Position numbers and translations under genes: made by a program
Part shown: positions 7,860 through 16,514 of the stretch, in pieces
Layout: every line of letters starts with the position of its first letter
Position numbering within the stretch: the first letter of the stretch is position 1
Source of the DNA: DATGSF01 sp035302865
Lineage (GTDB): Bacteria > Bacteroidota > Bacteroidia > Chitinophagales > Chitinophagaceae
Length of the DNA stretch: 25,217 nucleotides
Direction of reading: 5' to 3'
NCBI GenBank assembly: GCA_035302865.1
Contig: DATGSF010000247.1
Span: 1-25,217, forward strand
Notes under the pieces: model-generated
Database searches by the model: none
Told to the model about the DNA's origin: nothing
What the model saw: only the letters and a program-made list of their open reading frames with translations

Positions 7860-8801
7860 CTATTTCCTCGATTTTAAAATTAAATAAATAAAATAAACTC
7901 CTCCTATAAAGTTAATAATAATACTCACTGCAGTGGAGAAATTAAATATGTGTTCTATAAGGAATTGTCCTAAGAATACTACTATACAAGAAATCAAACT
8001 ACATGCCAATAATAAATATTTATGCTTATGCGTAGGTAGATATTGGTAAGTTATATTACTCACTAAAATTCCTAAAAATAAAATAGGGCCCACCAAGGCA
8101 GTCGATACAGATACCATAATAGATATTATTAATAATAAGACTTGTACCATTTTATTATAAGGTACACCTAAATTAATAGCATGTTCTCTTCCTAAAGCTA
8201 GGATATCTAAATATTTTATAAAATATTGACCTATAGCAAAACTAATTATTAATAATCCAGTTGCTAAGCTTAATAAGCCTGTATTCATATTACTAAAAGA
8301 AGCAAACATGTGGTTTTCAATAATAGAAAATTCATTTGGATCAATAATTATTTGTAAAAAGCTACTTAAAGTTTGAAATAAAGTACCTAAAATCAATCCT
8401 ATTAAAAGCAGCTGATAAATATTTTGTTGATGATTCTTAAAAATAATCAAATAAATAAATAAGGAAAATACCAGCATGGCTAAGGTAGATAATAAGAAAT
8501 TTCCACTATGTTGTAAAACTTGGAAGGTCTTATCTCCATAAAGAAATACTAAAATAGTTTGAAATAAAATAAAGACCGATTCATATCCCATAATGGAGGG
8601 GGTTAGTATTTTATTCTGCGTAATAGTCTGAAAAATAATGGAAGAATAGCCAATGCTGCTAGCAACTACTATGATGGTCCAAACTCTTATTGCTCTTTTA
8701 GGAAGAATATAGGACAAATTGCTACCTAATCCGTAAAACATAAATAATGCAATACAAATTAATAAAGCAATAACTAATATTCCTATTTTTCTCTTTATCA
8801 T
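7860..8801 (-). CDS. Siderophore ABC transporter, permease (YclO/CeuC/FatC type)
   Basis: A 313-residue FecCD-family inner-membrane permease (PF01032) with about nine to ten hydrophobic segments. Family signposts are the TPSIMGYES loop after the second helix, LALGREHAINLGVPYNKMVQ (the cytoplasmic coupling loop that contacts the ATPase), and VGPILFLGILVSNITYQYLPTHKHKYLL. It should form the translocation pore as a heterodimer with the product of 8803-9747. Only one base separates the two permease genes. Confidence 0.92.
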   Translation of the reverse strand: MIKRKIGILVIALLICIALFMFYGLGSNLSYILPKRAIRVWTIIVVASSIGYSSIIFQTITQNKILTPSIMGYESVFILFQTILVFLYGDKTFQVLQHSGNFLLSTLAMLVFSLFIYLIIFKNHQQNIYQLLLIGLILGTLFQTLSSFLQIIIDPNEFSIIENHMFASFSNMNTGLLSLATGLLIISFAIGQYFIKYLDILALGREHAINLGVPYNKMVQVLLLIISIMVSVSTALVGPILFLGILVSNITYQYLPTHKHKYLLLACSLISCIVVFLGQFLIEHIFNFSTAVSIIINFIGGVYFIYLILKSRK

Positions 8802-8802
8802 A

Positions 8803-9747
8803 TTATTTTTGCCTTCTAAAGATTAAATAAAAAAAGATAAGCCCTCCTATTACTCCTACCATTAATCCTATTGGGATTTCATATGGAGCAATGATTATCC
8901 TTCCAAATATGTCTGATACTAGTAAAAACAAAGCACCATACATGGCTATAAATGGCAGATTCTTACGTAAATTATCTCCTTTGTACATACGCACTAAGTT
9001 GGGAATAATTAAACCTAAAAATGGAATAACTCCTACAGTAACTACACTTGCACTCACAGTTAAGGAAACCAACAGTAAACCTATATATAAAAAGGTATTA
9101 TAACTAACACCTAAATTTTTGGAAAAACTTTCTCCCATTCCTATTAAAGTGAACTGATAAGCAAATAAATAAGAAATAGCAACTATGGGAATTATTAAAT
9201 AAAGTGTTTCATATTGTCCTTGTAAAATACCAGAAAAATCACCCATTAACCAACCTTCAACATTTTGTACAATATTATACTTTATTGCAAAATAGGTGGC
9301 AATTGCACTTAATACATTACCAAACATAATACCTAATAGTGGCACTATTACAATATCTTTAATTTGAATGCGTTTAATTAATAAAATAAAAATTAAGCTT
9401 GCTATAAAACAAAATACCAATGCAAAGGAAATCTTTCCAAACAATCCCACATCAGGTAGGAATATTAAGGCAAATAAAATTCCCATCTTTGCTGCATCTA
9501 AGGTTCCAGCAGTAGTGGGAGATACAAATTTATTTTGTGCTATCTGTTGCATAATAAAACCTGCAACAGATATTCCTGCTCCAGTAATAAGTAAAGATAA
9601 AGTGCGCGGAATTCTACTTGCTGTGAAAACAAGAAACTGCTCCTCGTCCATTGAGAATAGTTCATTAATAGCAATAGATTTGCTTCCTACCATCAAGGAG
9701 ATGAAGCTAAAAGCAATTAATAAACTAAAAAGTAAAAATTTATTCAC
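8803..9747 (-). CDS. Siderophore ABC transporter, permease (YclN/CeuB/FatD type)
   Basis: A 314-residue FecCD-family permease and first gene of the importer operon. Diagnostic stretches are RIPRTLSLLITGAGISVAGFIMQ near 45-67, the SPTTAGTLDAAKMG loop, the coupling loop MGESFSKNLGVSYN, and VTVGVIPFLGLIIPNLVRMYKGDN. It pairs with the permease at 7860-8801. The 147 bases upstream should hold the operon promoter and any iron-responsive operator. I see no clear TAnnTTTG box there, only an 11-base inverted repeat at 9785-9795. Confidence 0.92.
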   Translation of the reverse strand: MNKFLLFSLLIAFSFISLMVGSKSIAINELFSMDEEQFLVFTASRIPRTLSLLITGAGISVAGFIMQQIAQNKFVSPTTAGTLDAAKMGILFALIFLPDVGLFGKISFALVFCFIASLIFILLIKRIQIKDIVIVPLLGIMFGNVLSAIATYFAIKYNIVQNVEGWLMGDFSGILQGQYETLYLIIPIVAISYLFAYQFTLIGMGESFSKNLGVSYNTFLYIGLLLVSLTVSASVVTVGVIPFLGLIIPNLVRMYKGDNLRKNLPFIAMYGALFLLVSDIFGRIIIAPYEIPIGLMVGVIGGLIFFYLIFRRQK

Positions 9748-9894
9748 AGTCTATATTTTCACTAGAAAGTTGCAAGCTAAACCAATTCTTAGAATAAAGC
9801 TTTAACAATCGGGAAAAAATAGTTGAAGTTTTGGAGATATATTTTATGAAACTAAGAATATAGGAATACACTGAATTTAAAAAATGTTTTTACT

Positions 9895-10530
9895 TTAGCC
9901 CCCTATGGTCCATCCCAAGCCAATATTCCAAACTCTATTTTGAATACTTTCTGAACTGATATTGCTTAAATTTCCCATTCCATAACCATATTGTACACGT
10001 GCGTAAATCCCAAAAGGAGTTCGGTATCCAGCTCCAATATTTAATCCGAAGTCTATATTTTTCAATTGTTCTTCATCATCTCCAAATGCGTCCATTGCTT
10101 TCTCCTTGATGTTGTTTATACTTACTTCTTTTCGACCATTTATGCCCCATCCTACATAGGGTCCTACATGGACAAATAATTCTCCCAAAACACCTATGGG
10201 CAATTCAGTTTGAAGATGTATAGGAATTTGTAAATAATTTAAAGTATAGTCGTTTTCTTGAACTAATCCATTAAATTCTTCTTGAATTCTAGCTCCGCGC
10301 ATATCAAAATAGACACCAGGTTGAATGAAAATTCGCTTTGTGATAGGTATGTTTAAAGCCAAGCCAGCTTTTACTCCTATGGTATTATTTTTAATATCTT
10401 GATAAGAATCGCTATGATGCAAACTGCTAAGATTTATACCAACTTCTGGATTCAAACTTACTTTCTGTGCATAAACAAAGCTTTGACTAAGGTAAATAAT
10501 GAAAAATAATACAATGTGTTTGTTTAACAT
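9895..10530 (-). CDS. Outer-membrane beta-barrel (porin-family) protein
   Basis: A 211-residue protein with a signal peptide ending VYA (cleavage after Ala21, mature N-terminus Gln). The mature part has alternating amphipathic strands with Gly/Tyr turns: PEVGINLSSL, IGVKAGLALNIPITKRIFIQPGVYFD, YLQIPIHLQTEL, FVHVGPYVGWGING, FGLNIGAGYRTPFGIYARVQYGYGMGNL, and a final WNIGLGWTIGG. This is the pattern of the small Bacteroidota outer-membrane beta-barrel family (PF13568-like). The role is unknown; most are structural or passive channels. It follows recN on the same strand but has its own -7 box at 10560-10567, so it is probably transcribed separately. Confidence 0.85.
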   Translation of the reverse strand: MLNKHIVLFFIIYLSQSFVYAQKVSLNPEVGINLSSLHHSDSYQDIKNNTIGVKAGLALNIPITKRIFIQPGVYFDMRGARIQEEFNGLVQENDYTLNYLQIPIHLQTELPIGVLGELFVHVGPYVGWGINGRKEVSINNIKEKAMDAFGDDEEQLKNIDFGLNIGAGYRTPFGIYARVQYGYGMGNLSNISSESIQNRVWNIGLGWTIGG

Positions 10531-10559
10531 AATAGATAGTATTTCTAGTAATGATAATG

Positions 10560-10567
10560 CAAAGATA
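10560..10567 (-). promoter_or_regulatory. -7 promoter box for the beta-barrel gene
   Basis: The minus strand reads TATCTTTG here, a perfect match to TAnnTTTG. It sits 29 bases before the ATG at 10530, which would give a leader of about 20 bases. No convincing -33 TTTG is visible upstream. Confidence 0.45.
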
Positions 10568-10601
10568 TAAAAGCTTCGAGATATTAAGGTTTTAAACTTT
10601 G

Positions 10602-12260
10602 TTAATAATTCAATTGATTTGCAATATGACTACGAATTTCTTCAGTTACTTGACCACCACTAATCATTTCTGAAATATGTTCTATTCGTTCTTCTTTGTT
10701 TAAAATTTTAATATTTGTTTTTACTTTACCATCTATTTCCATTTTATAAACATAAAAATGATGTTTGCCTTTCGATGCAACTTGACTTAAATGGGTAATA
10801 CACAAAACTTGATGTTTCTTGCTTAATTCTTCGAGAAGTAAACTTACTTGCCTAGCTGCCTCTCCAGAAATGCCAGTATCTACCTCGTCAAATATCAATG
10901 TGGGTAATTGTAAAGCTTCTGCAGTAAATGTTTTAATGCATAGCATGATGCGACTCAATTCCCCGCCTGAAGCTACTTTATCCAAAGAGTTAAACTGCCC
11001 ACTTTTATTTGCATCCCATAAAAATTGTAAATGATCCTTACCCAAGTTATGCAAATCAATTTCTTTTTGTGCTAATTGTAATTCAGCATTTGGCATACCA
11101 ATTAAATGGATAAGCTCATTAATCTTAGGAGCAAAGTTCTTAATGGTTCTAATTCTAGCCTTGGATAAATCACTAGCTTTCGCATTTGCAAGAGCAATTT
11201 CCGACTTCCACTCTTTTTTTAACACTTCTAACCTTTGCTCCAAATTCCCTTCCAATTGCAATTTTTCATGTAATTCTTTTTGAATATTTAATAGCTCCTC
11301 TGAGCTAGAAACTTGATGCTTTTTGAATAGATGAAAGAGGATGCTTCTCCTTTCTTCTAAACTCTGCAAGGAAGACGGATCCAATTCTGAAGAATTATTT
11401 GCTACATGATCTAGCTCTTGTGCTATATCCTCTAATTCAATAAAACAACTATTAAGCCTGTCGTATATTTCTTCATATGACTTGTTGAGAGTCTGCAGTT
11501 TATCAATTTCAGATAAAGCTTTTTTTAATAATGAAATCCCGCCTTGCTCTTCCTCATTTAATAAAGAATCAGTGAAAGAATGTCTTTGTAAAATTTCTTC
11601 TGCATTTTCTAGTTTTTTAATATCTTCTTCTAATGCCTCTTCTTCCTTTTCTATTAAATTTGCATTTTCTAACTCTTCATATAAAAACTGAAAATAATCA
11701 CTTTCTTGTTGGTTTTTATGAATGCTTTCTTCTAATTCATTTATCTCTTGAAGAAGTTTTCTTTGTTTTTTATAAGCAGTCTGGTATTCTTTCAATAAAA
11801 TTTCATGGTGTCCAAGTGCATCCACCACTTCATAAATGAATTGTTGGTTTTTTAAATTACTGGTATCAAATTGACTATGTAAATCCACTAAAAGTTCAGA
11901 TATTCTTTTTAGCACTTGCAGGGTAACAGGCGTGTCATTCACAAAAGCACGACTTTTATTCTGTGTATTTATTTCTCTTCTTATAATTGTGATTTCCTCA
12001 TAATCCAAATCAATCTCTTTAAATAAGTTTTGAATATCAGAATTTTTACGCACATCAAATCGTGCTTCTACTATACATTTTTCTGACTTGTTTAAAAGTA
12101 GAGCACTATCAATGCGTGCACCCAAAATAAGGGATAAAGCTCCTAAAATTATAGATTTCCCTGCTCCTGTTTCACCAGTAAGTACATTAAGTTGAGAATC
12201 GAATTCTAATTTCACCTCCTCAATTATTGCAAAATTTTTAATATATAGGTCTATTAACAT
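10602..12260 (-). CDS. recN: DNA repair protein RecN
   Basis: An SMC-like ATPase of 552 residues, the normal RecN length. It acts in the cytoplasm early in double-strand break repair. Seen in sequence: N-terminal MLIDLYIKNFAIIEEVKLEF, Walker A GETGAGKS at 29-36, two long Glu/Lys/Leu-rich coiled-coil arms between about 150 and 360, ABC signature VASGGELSR near 430, and Walker B with LIFDEVDTGISGE near 457, followed by the His-loop VLCITHLSQVAS. The start ATG fits RecN N-termini exactly. It is transcribed away from the thioredoxin-family gene across an 87-base divergent promoter region. Confidence 0.97.
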   Translation of the reverse strand: MLIDLYIKNFAIIEEVKLEFDSQLNVLTGETGAGKSIILGALSLILGARIDSALLLNKSEKCIVEARFDVRKNSDIQNLFKEIDLDYEEITIIRREINTQNKSRAFVNDTPVTLQVLKRISELLVDLHSQFDTSNLKNQQFIYEVVDALGHHEILLKEYQTAYKKQRKLLQEINELEESIHKNQQESDYFQFLYEELENANLIEKEEEALEEDIKKLENAEEILQRHSFTDSLLNEEEQGGISLLKKALSEIDKLQTLNKSYEEIYDRLNSCFIELEDIAQELDHVANNSSELDPSSLQSLEERRSILFHLFKKHQVSSSEELLNIQKELHEKLQLEGNLEQRLEVLKKEWKSEIALANAKASDLSKARIRTIKNFAPKINELIHLIGMPNAELQLAQKEIDLHNLGKDHLQFLWDANKSGQFNSLDKVASGGELSRIMLCIKTFTAEALQLPTLIFDEVDTGISGEAARQVSLLLEELSKKHQVLCITHLSQVASKGKHHFYVYKMEIDGKVKTNIKILNKEERIEHISEMISGGQVTEEIRSHIANQLNY

Positions 12261-12282
12261 TTAAATAGTAGAATTTACCTTG

Positions 12283-12290
12283 CAAATTTA
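12283..12290 (-). promoter_or_regulatory. Possible -7 promoter box for recN
   Basis: Minus-strand TAAATTTG matches TAnnTTTG and lies 23 bases before the recN ATG. The expected -33 element is not evident, and the same region carries the better rightward promoter. Confidence 0.35.
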
Positions 12291-12301
12291 AGAAATTTAT
12301 T

Positions 12302-12330
12302 TTTGAGTGCTTAATAAATCTTTATATTTG
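12302..12330 (+). promoter_or_regulatory. Bacteroidota-type promoter for the thioredoxin-prmC unit
   Basis: TTTG at 12302-12305 and TATATTTG at 12323-12330 are 17 bases apart, close to the Bacteroidota sigma-factor consensus TTTG/TTG, spacer 17-21, TAnnTTTG. Transcription would begin about 10 bases before the ATG at 12348. Confidence 0.6.
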
Positions 12331-12347
12331 CTACAAATAGTTGAATT

Positions 12348-13712
12348 ATGAAAATGGCAAAGTGGATTTCACCGATTATAATTTGTTTTTTAATATTTAA
12401 TGTAGCTTATGCTCAAGGTATTGATTTTGAAAAAGGCCCTTGGGCGAAAGTTGTAGAAAAGGCAAAAAAAGAGGATAAATTAATTTATCTTGACGCTTAT
12501 GCTGTTTGGTGTGGCCCCTGTAAAATGATGGATAAAAATGTTTTTCCTAAAAAAGAAGTGGCTGCTGTTTATAATAAGCTATTTATTAATTATTCTGTTG
12601 ACGCTGAAAAAGGAGAAGGAAAAGAAATTGCACGAAAATATAAAGTTACAGCATATCCTACCCATTTATTTATAGATCCAAAAACTGAAGAGATAGCATA
12701 TATGGTAAAAGGGGGAATGGATGCAGAAAACTTTATTTTATTAGGAGAAACGGCAGAAAGAGAGTTTAGGGATACTTTGACAATTGAAAAAATGGAGGAA
12801 ATGTATCTGGCTGGAGAAGTAAATGAGGAATTTTTAGTGCAGTATATTCAAAAATTAAATAACCAATATAGAGATGCTACTAAAGTATTGGATAAATTCA
12901 CTTTGCTTTATGGAAAGGAAATGCATCCCGAAAAATGGAATTTTATGCTTAGAAATACTAAAGATATTTCTAGTGAAACTGCTGCTTTTATTTTAAAAAA
13001 TGCCAGCACGCTTCAGAAACATTGGACTGTTCAGGAACAAATGCAGTTTGTGGAATGGAAAAATCAATTACTTAATACAAGTTTATTACATGCAATAGGA
13101 AATCAAGACAAAAATCACGTTAAAGCAATTTATCAAACGATTAAATCAAATGAAGGTTTTATACCTTTATTTAATGATGAATATACGCTATGGGAAATTT
13201 ATTATCAGCATGTAAATCAACCCGAAGAAAAAGAAAAATTTATTGCAGATGCATTAAATAATTTGCTTTTAAAGGAAGAGAAAGATTTCGAAAATCATAT
13301 TGAAGAAAGTAAAAAAAATATACTTTCCTTTTTGGAATTACAAATAAAAAATGCACAACCTGATATTAGTTCGGAAGATTTAGAAAAAAATAAAGAAGGT
13401 GTTTTAAGTAATTACCAAATTCCTGATGAAAAAGAAAAAGCAAAAGAATCTTTGTTAAATGGCATTGAAACATTAGTTCAGGAAGATAGATTAGACTATG
13501 TTTCTAACGCTTTATTGTGGAACCGTAAGGCATTAGAATGGAACGATTTAGATGAGGATTATTTAAGAATTGAAAAACAATATATTGCTTTACTGATTTT
13601 AAATAAAAATAAAAAGAAAGCGGAAAAAGAATTGAAGCATCTCAAGAAAGAACATGAGCTAAAATGGGACGAAAATGATAAATGGGATGCAATTATTTTA
13701 AAAAATATTTAA
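12348..13712 (+). CDS. Exported thioredoxin-family protein with long C-terminal domain
   Basis: The 454-residue protein has a signal peptide ending AYA (cleavage after Ala22, mature Gln23) and then a thioredoxin fold at about 28-135. The redox site is WCGPC (Cys55, Cys58), and the cis-Pro is Pro104 in AYPTHLFID. It should act in the periplasm as a disulfide oxidoreductase. The C-terminal 300 residues are highly charged (Lys/Glu-rich), predicted helical, and carry no motif I recognise; they may be TPR-like or a substrate-holding domain. Two ATGs lie 6 bases apart (12348 and 12354); the first is kept, but either gives the same mature protein. prmC starts 10 bases after its stop, suggesting cotranscription. 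Confidence 0.88.
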   Translation: MKMAKWISPIIICFLIFNVAYAQGIDFEKGPWAKVVEKAKKEDKLIYLDAYAVWCGPCKMMDKNVFPKKEVAAVYNKLFINYSVDAEKGEGKEIARKYKVTAYPTHLFIDPKTEEIAYMVKGGMDAENFILLGETAEREFRDTLTIEKMEEMYLAGEVNEEFLVQYIQKLNNQYRDATKVLDKFTLLYGKEMHPEKWNFMLRNTKDISSETAAFILKNASTLQKHWTVQEQMQFVEWKNQLLNTSLLHAIGNQDKNHVKAIYQTIKSNEGFIPLFNDEYTLWEIYYQHVNQPEEKEKFIADALNNLLLKEEKDFENHIEESKKNILSFLELQIKNAQPDISSEDLEKNKEGVLSNYQIPDEKEKAKESLLNGIETLVQEDRLDYVSNALLWNRKALEWNDLDEDYLRIEKQYIALLILNKNKKKAEKELKHLKKEHELKWDENDKWDAIILKNI

Positions 13713-13722
13713 GGTTTTTAAA

Positions 13723-14604
13723 TTGATAAAAAACAATATTAGCTATCAGGAAGGTTTTGTGCAACTTGTAAAAGTTATTGAGAATTTATATCCTGAAAAT
13801 GAAAGACATGTTATTGCTAATTGGGCTATGGATTATATCCTTGGCACCGAAAGCTTTATGTGGAAAATCCAAAAGGCTGATGAAAAAATGTCTTCTGAAG
13901 GTTATGAATTATTTTTAAAAGTTAAAAGTGAGCTAGGAGAAGGAAGACCAATTCAATATATAATAGGAAAAGTACAATTTTATGGGTCTGAATTTGTTGT
14001 AAATGAACATGTATTAATCCCACGACCAGAAACGGAAGAATTAATAGATTGGGTTATTAAAGATTTACATAATAAAGAAAAGAATACAAGGCTTAAAATT
14101 GTTGATTTAGGAACAGGATCAGGAATAATACCTATTACTTTAAAAAGGATGTTTCCAAGTTATGAAATTAAAGCCTATGATATTGATGAAGAGGCTTTAA
14201 AAGTGACTCAAAAGAATGCGGAACTCAATAATACTAATATTGAAATAAAGAATGGAGATATTTTAAATATCAATTTTTGGAAAAAAGAACTGGGAGAAAT
14301 AGATATTTTAATTAGTAATCCACCTTATGCTTTGGATGTTGAAAAAAAGGAAATGGAACAACATGTATTAAAATACGAACCTTTACATGCTATATTTGTT
14401 CAAACAGAAGATCCATTACAGTTTTATAAATGTATAGAGGAAATAGCACAAGATTGTTTAAAAGCTAATGGGGTAGGGTATTTGGAATTATCTTCTTTAT
14501 TCGCAGAAGATACGCGCGATTATTACTTAGATAAGGAATGGCAAGTAGAATTAAAAAAAGATTTATTAGGAAAAAATAGAATGTTGAAGTATTGGAAAAA
14601 TTGA
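13723..14604 (+). CDS. prmC: Peptide chain release factor N5-glutamine methyltransferase
   Basis: The 293-residue protein matches PrmC (HemK), which methylates the Gln of the GGQ motif in release factors RF1/RF2 using S-adenosylmethionine. The N-terminal helical domain (about 1-90) ends in RPIQYIIGKVQFYG, the conserved linker. The Rossmann methyltransferase domain has VLIPRPETEELI (98-109), the SAM loop VDLGTGSGII (127-136), the acidic AYDIDEEAL (151-159) and catalytic NPPY (199-202). The start codon is TTG, 10 bases after the thioredoxin gene. It is preferred because the first in-frame ATG would remove about 35 residues of the substrate-recognition domain. No Shine-Dalgarno is seen, as usual in this phylum. 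Confidence 0.95.
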   Translation: MIKNNISYQEGFVQLVKVIENLYPENERHVIANWAMDYILGTESFMWKIQKADEKMSSEGYELFLKVKSELGEGRPIQYIIGKVQFYGSEFVVNEHVLIPRPETEELIDWVIKDLHNKEKNTRLKIVDLGTGSGIIPITLKRMFPSYEIKAYDIDEEALKVTQKNAELNNTNIEIKNGDILNINFWKKELGEIDILISNPPYALDVEKKEMEQHVLKYEPLHAIFVQTEDPLQFYKCIEEIAQDCLKANGVGYLELSSLFAEDTRDYYLDKEWQVELKKDLLGKNRMLKYWKN

Positions 14605-14675
14605 AAATTGTATAAGAATTAATTTTTTACAATTCAAATTATATTTAATTTAGTCTTTTTTAAAAAAGTCAATAT

Positions 14676-15422
14676 ATGAAAATTTTAAATGAAAAAGTTG
14701 CTTTAGTTACAGGTGGTACCCGCGGAATTGGAGAGGCGGTAGTAAGAAAATTTGCTGAACATGGTGCAAATGTTGCATTTACTTATGTTTCCTCCGAAGA
14801 AAAAGCGAATAATCTTGTGAAAGAATTAGAAGCGATGGGTGTTCAAGCTGCGGGTTTTAAAAGTGACGCTGGTAGTTTTACAGCTGCTGAAAAATTAGTT
14901 GCAAATGTTTTAGAAAAATTTGGAACAATAGATATTTTAGTAAATAATGCCGGAATATCTAGAGATAATTTATTATTACGCGTTTCTGAAGAGCAATGGG
15001 ATGAAGTCATGATGGCAAATTTAAAATCGGTATTTAATTTAACAAAACAAGTTTTAAGACCGATGATGAAAGCTAGAAAAGGAAGTATTATAAATATGAG
15101 TAGTGTGGTGGGAATGCGTGGAAATGCTGGACAATCAAGCTATTCAGCTTCTAAGGCTGGAGTAATAGGTTTTACAAAAGCTACTGCTTTAGAATTAGGA
15201 AGTAGAAATATTAGATCCAATGCTATTGCACCTGGTTTTATTGAAACGGATATGACTGATTATTTAAAAGGAGAGGATGCAAAAGCTTGGTTTGATCAAA
15301 TTGCATTAAGAAGATTTGGACAAGCAGAGGAAATCGCAAATGTTGCTTTATTCCTTGCTTCTGATATGAGCTCCTACATTTCTGGTCAAGTTATTAGTGC
15401 TTGTGGAGGAATGAATACCTAA
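14676..15422 (+). CDS. fabG: 3-oxoacyl-[acyl-carrier-protein] reductase FabG
   Basis: A classical short-chain dehydrogenase of 248 residues that reduces 3-oxoacyl-ACP with NADPH in type II fatty-acid synthesis. Features: cofactor loop TGGTRGIG (12-19), NNAG (90-93), catalytic Ser143 in INMSSVVG, Tyr156 and Lys160 in YSASK, and the C-terminal ISGQVISACGGMNT end typical of FabG (normally VDGG, here CGG). fabH begins 27 bases downstream, so the pair is likely one transcript. A 14-bp A/T palindrome (14655-14668) lies 7 bases before the ATG and could be an operator, but such palindromes arise easily in AT-rich DNA. Being paired with fabH supports FabG over other SDR oxidoreductases. Confidence 0.92.
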   Translation: MKILNEKVALVTGGTRGIGEAVVRKFAEHGANVAFTYVSSEEKANNLVKELEAMGVQAAGFKSDAGSFTAAEKLVANVLEKFGTIDILVNNAGISRDNLLLRVSEEQWDEVMMANLKSVFNLTKQVLRPMMKARKGSIINMSSVVGMRGNAGQSSYSASKAGVIGFTKATALELGSRNIRSNAIAPGFIETDMTDYLKGEDAKAWFDQIALRRFGQAEEIANVALFLASDMSSYISGQVISACGGMNT

Positions 15423-15449
15423 TTGAATTTTAAGATTAAAAAATATTTC

Positions 15450-16451
15450 ATGGAAAAAATTACTGCAGCAATTACTGCCGTAGGGGGATATGTCCCTGAC
15501 TATATATTAACCAATCAAGAATTGGAAACACTTGTAGATACTTCTGATGAATGGATTACTACAAGAACTGGTATTAAAGAAAGAAGAATACTTAAAGGAA
15601 AGGATAAAGGTACTTCCTTTATGGGTATTAAAGCTTGTGAAAATCTGTTTTCAAAGACAGAAGTAAAACCAGAAGAAATTGATTTGCTAATATGTGCAAC
15701 AACCACTCCTGATATGCAATTTCCTGCAACAGCAAATTTAATCGCTGATGCATTGGGCTGTAAAAATTCATTTAGTTACGATATTAGTGCAGCATGTTCT
15801 GGTTTTCTATATGCATTGAATACTGCAGCACAATTCATCGAATCGGGAAAAGCTAAAAAAGTTATTGTGGTAGGTGGAGATAAAATGAGCTCAATAGTGG
15901 ATTATGAAGATCGCTCTACCTGTATTATTTTTGGAGATGGCGCTGGGGCAGTACTTTTGGAGCCAAACTCTGAAGGGTATGGAGTGCGTGATTCTATATT
16001 AAAAAGTGATGGTGCAGGATGGGTGCATTTACATCAAAAAGCTGGAGGAAGTAGAAGACCAGCTAGTATTGAAACGGTAACCGCTAAAGAGCATTATATT
16101 TATCAGGAAGGGCAGACTGTTTTTAAATTTGCTGTGAAAAATATGGCTGATGTCAGTGCAGAAATTATGGAAAGAAATAATTTAAATGCTGATGATGTTG
16201 CTTGGCTTGTTCCACATCAAGCAAATCTAAGAATCATAAATGCTACCGCAAAAAGAATGGATTTAGATGAATATAAAGTGATGTTGAATATACAAAAATA
16301 TGGAAATACAACAAGTGGTACTATACCTTTGTGCTTGTGGGAATGGGAAGATAAATTGAAAAAAGGAGATAATATTATCTTGGCAGCATTCGGTGGTGGC
16401 TTTACTTGGGGCTCTACTTATATTAAATGGGCCTATGATAGTGAAAAATAG
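15450..16451 (+). CDS. fabH: Beta-ketoacyl-ACP synthase III FabH
   Basis: The 333-residue enzyme condenses acetyl- or branched acyl-CoA with malonyl-ACP to start fatty-acid synthesis. The catalytic triad is visible: Cys116 in ISAACSGF, His256 in VPHQANLRI and Asn286 in QKYGNTTSG. GVQ-like substrate and dimer regions (DEWITTRTGIKERR near 33-46, IIFGDGAGAVLLEP near 159) are intact, and the end GGGFTWGSTYIKW is typical. The frame extends upstream to a TTG at 15423, but the ATG at 15450 is chosen because MEKITAAITAVGGYVPD matches FabH N-termini and the extra nine residues do not. fabG lies immediately upstream and a strong terminator (16463-16497) follows. plsX and rpmF, often next to fabH, are absent. 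Confidence 0.95.
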   Translation: MEKITAAITAVGGYVPDYILTNQELETLVDTSDEWITTRTGIKERRILKGKDKGTSFMGIKACENLFSKTEVKPEEIDLLICATTTPDMQFPATANLIADALGCKNSFSYDISAACSGFLYALNTAAQFIESGKAKKVIVVGGDKMSSIVDYEDRSTCIIFGDGAGAVLLEPNSEGYGVRDSILKSDGAGWVHLHQKAGGSRRPASIETVTAKEHYIYQEGQTVFKFAVKNMADVSAEIMERNNLNADDVAWLVPHQANLRIINATAKRMDLDEYKVMLNIQKYGNTTSGTIPLCLWEWEDKLKKGDNIILAAFGGGFTWGSTYIKWAYDSEK

Positions 16452-16462
16452 TTTTAAATTTT

Positions 16463-16497
16463 AATGGCTGTTCTAAAAAGAATAGCCATTTTGTTCT
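16463..16497 (+). terminator. Rho-independent terminator of fabG-fabH
   Basis: AATGGCTGTTCT at 16463-16474 pairs with AGAATAGCCATT at 16479-16490 (12 bp including one G-T), with a four-A loop, followed by TTGTTCTT. It begins 11 bases after the fabH stop. It also contains an ATG that would extend the downstream hydrolase ORF, which is why that upstream start is not used. Confidence 0.85.
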
Positions 16498-16514
16498 TAG
16501 CTCAGATATTATTA

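Noticed and set aside
9368..9805. A 145-codon plus-strand open frame over the siderophore permease gene
   Set aside because: It is antisense to a conserved FecCD permease and has a composition typical of a shadow frame.
15423..15449. TTG start for fabH giving nine extra residues
   Set aside because: The ATG at 15450 matches the normal FabH N-terminus and needs no rare start.
16464..16514. N-terminal signal peptide on the alpha/beta hydrolase
   Set aside because: This segment is the stem-loop terminator of fabH; the hydrolase domain is complete from the ATG at 16515.
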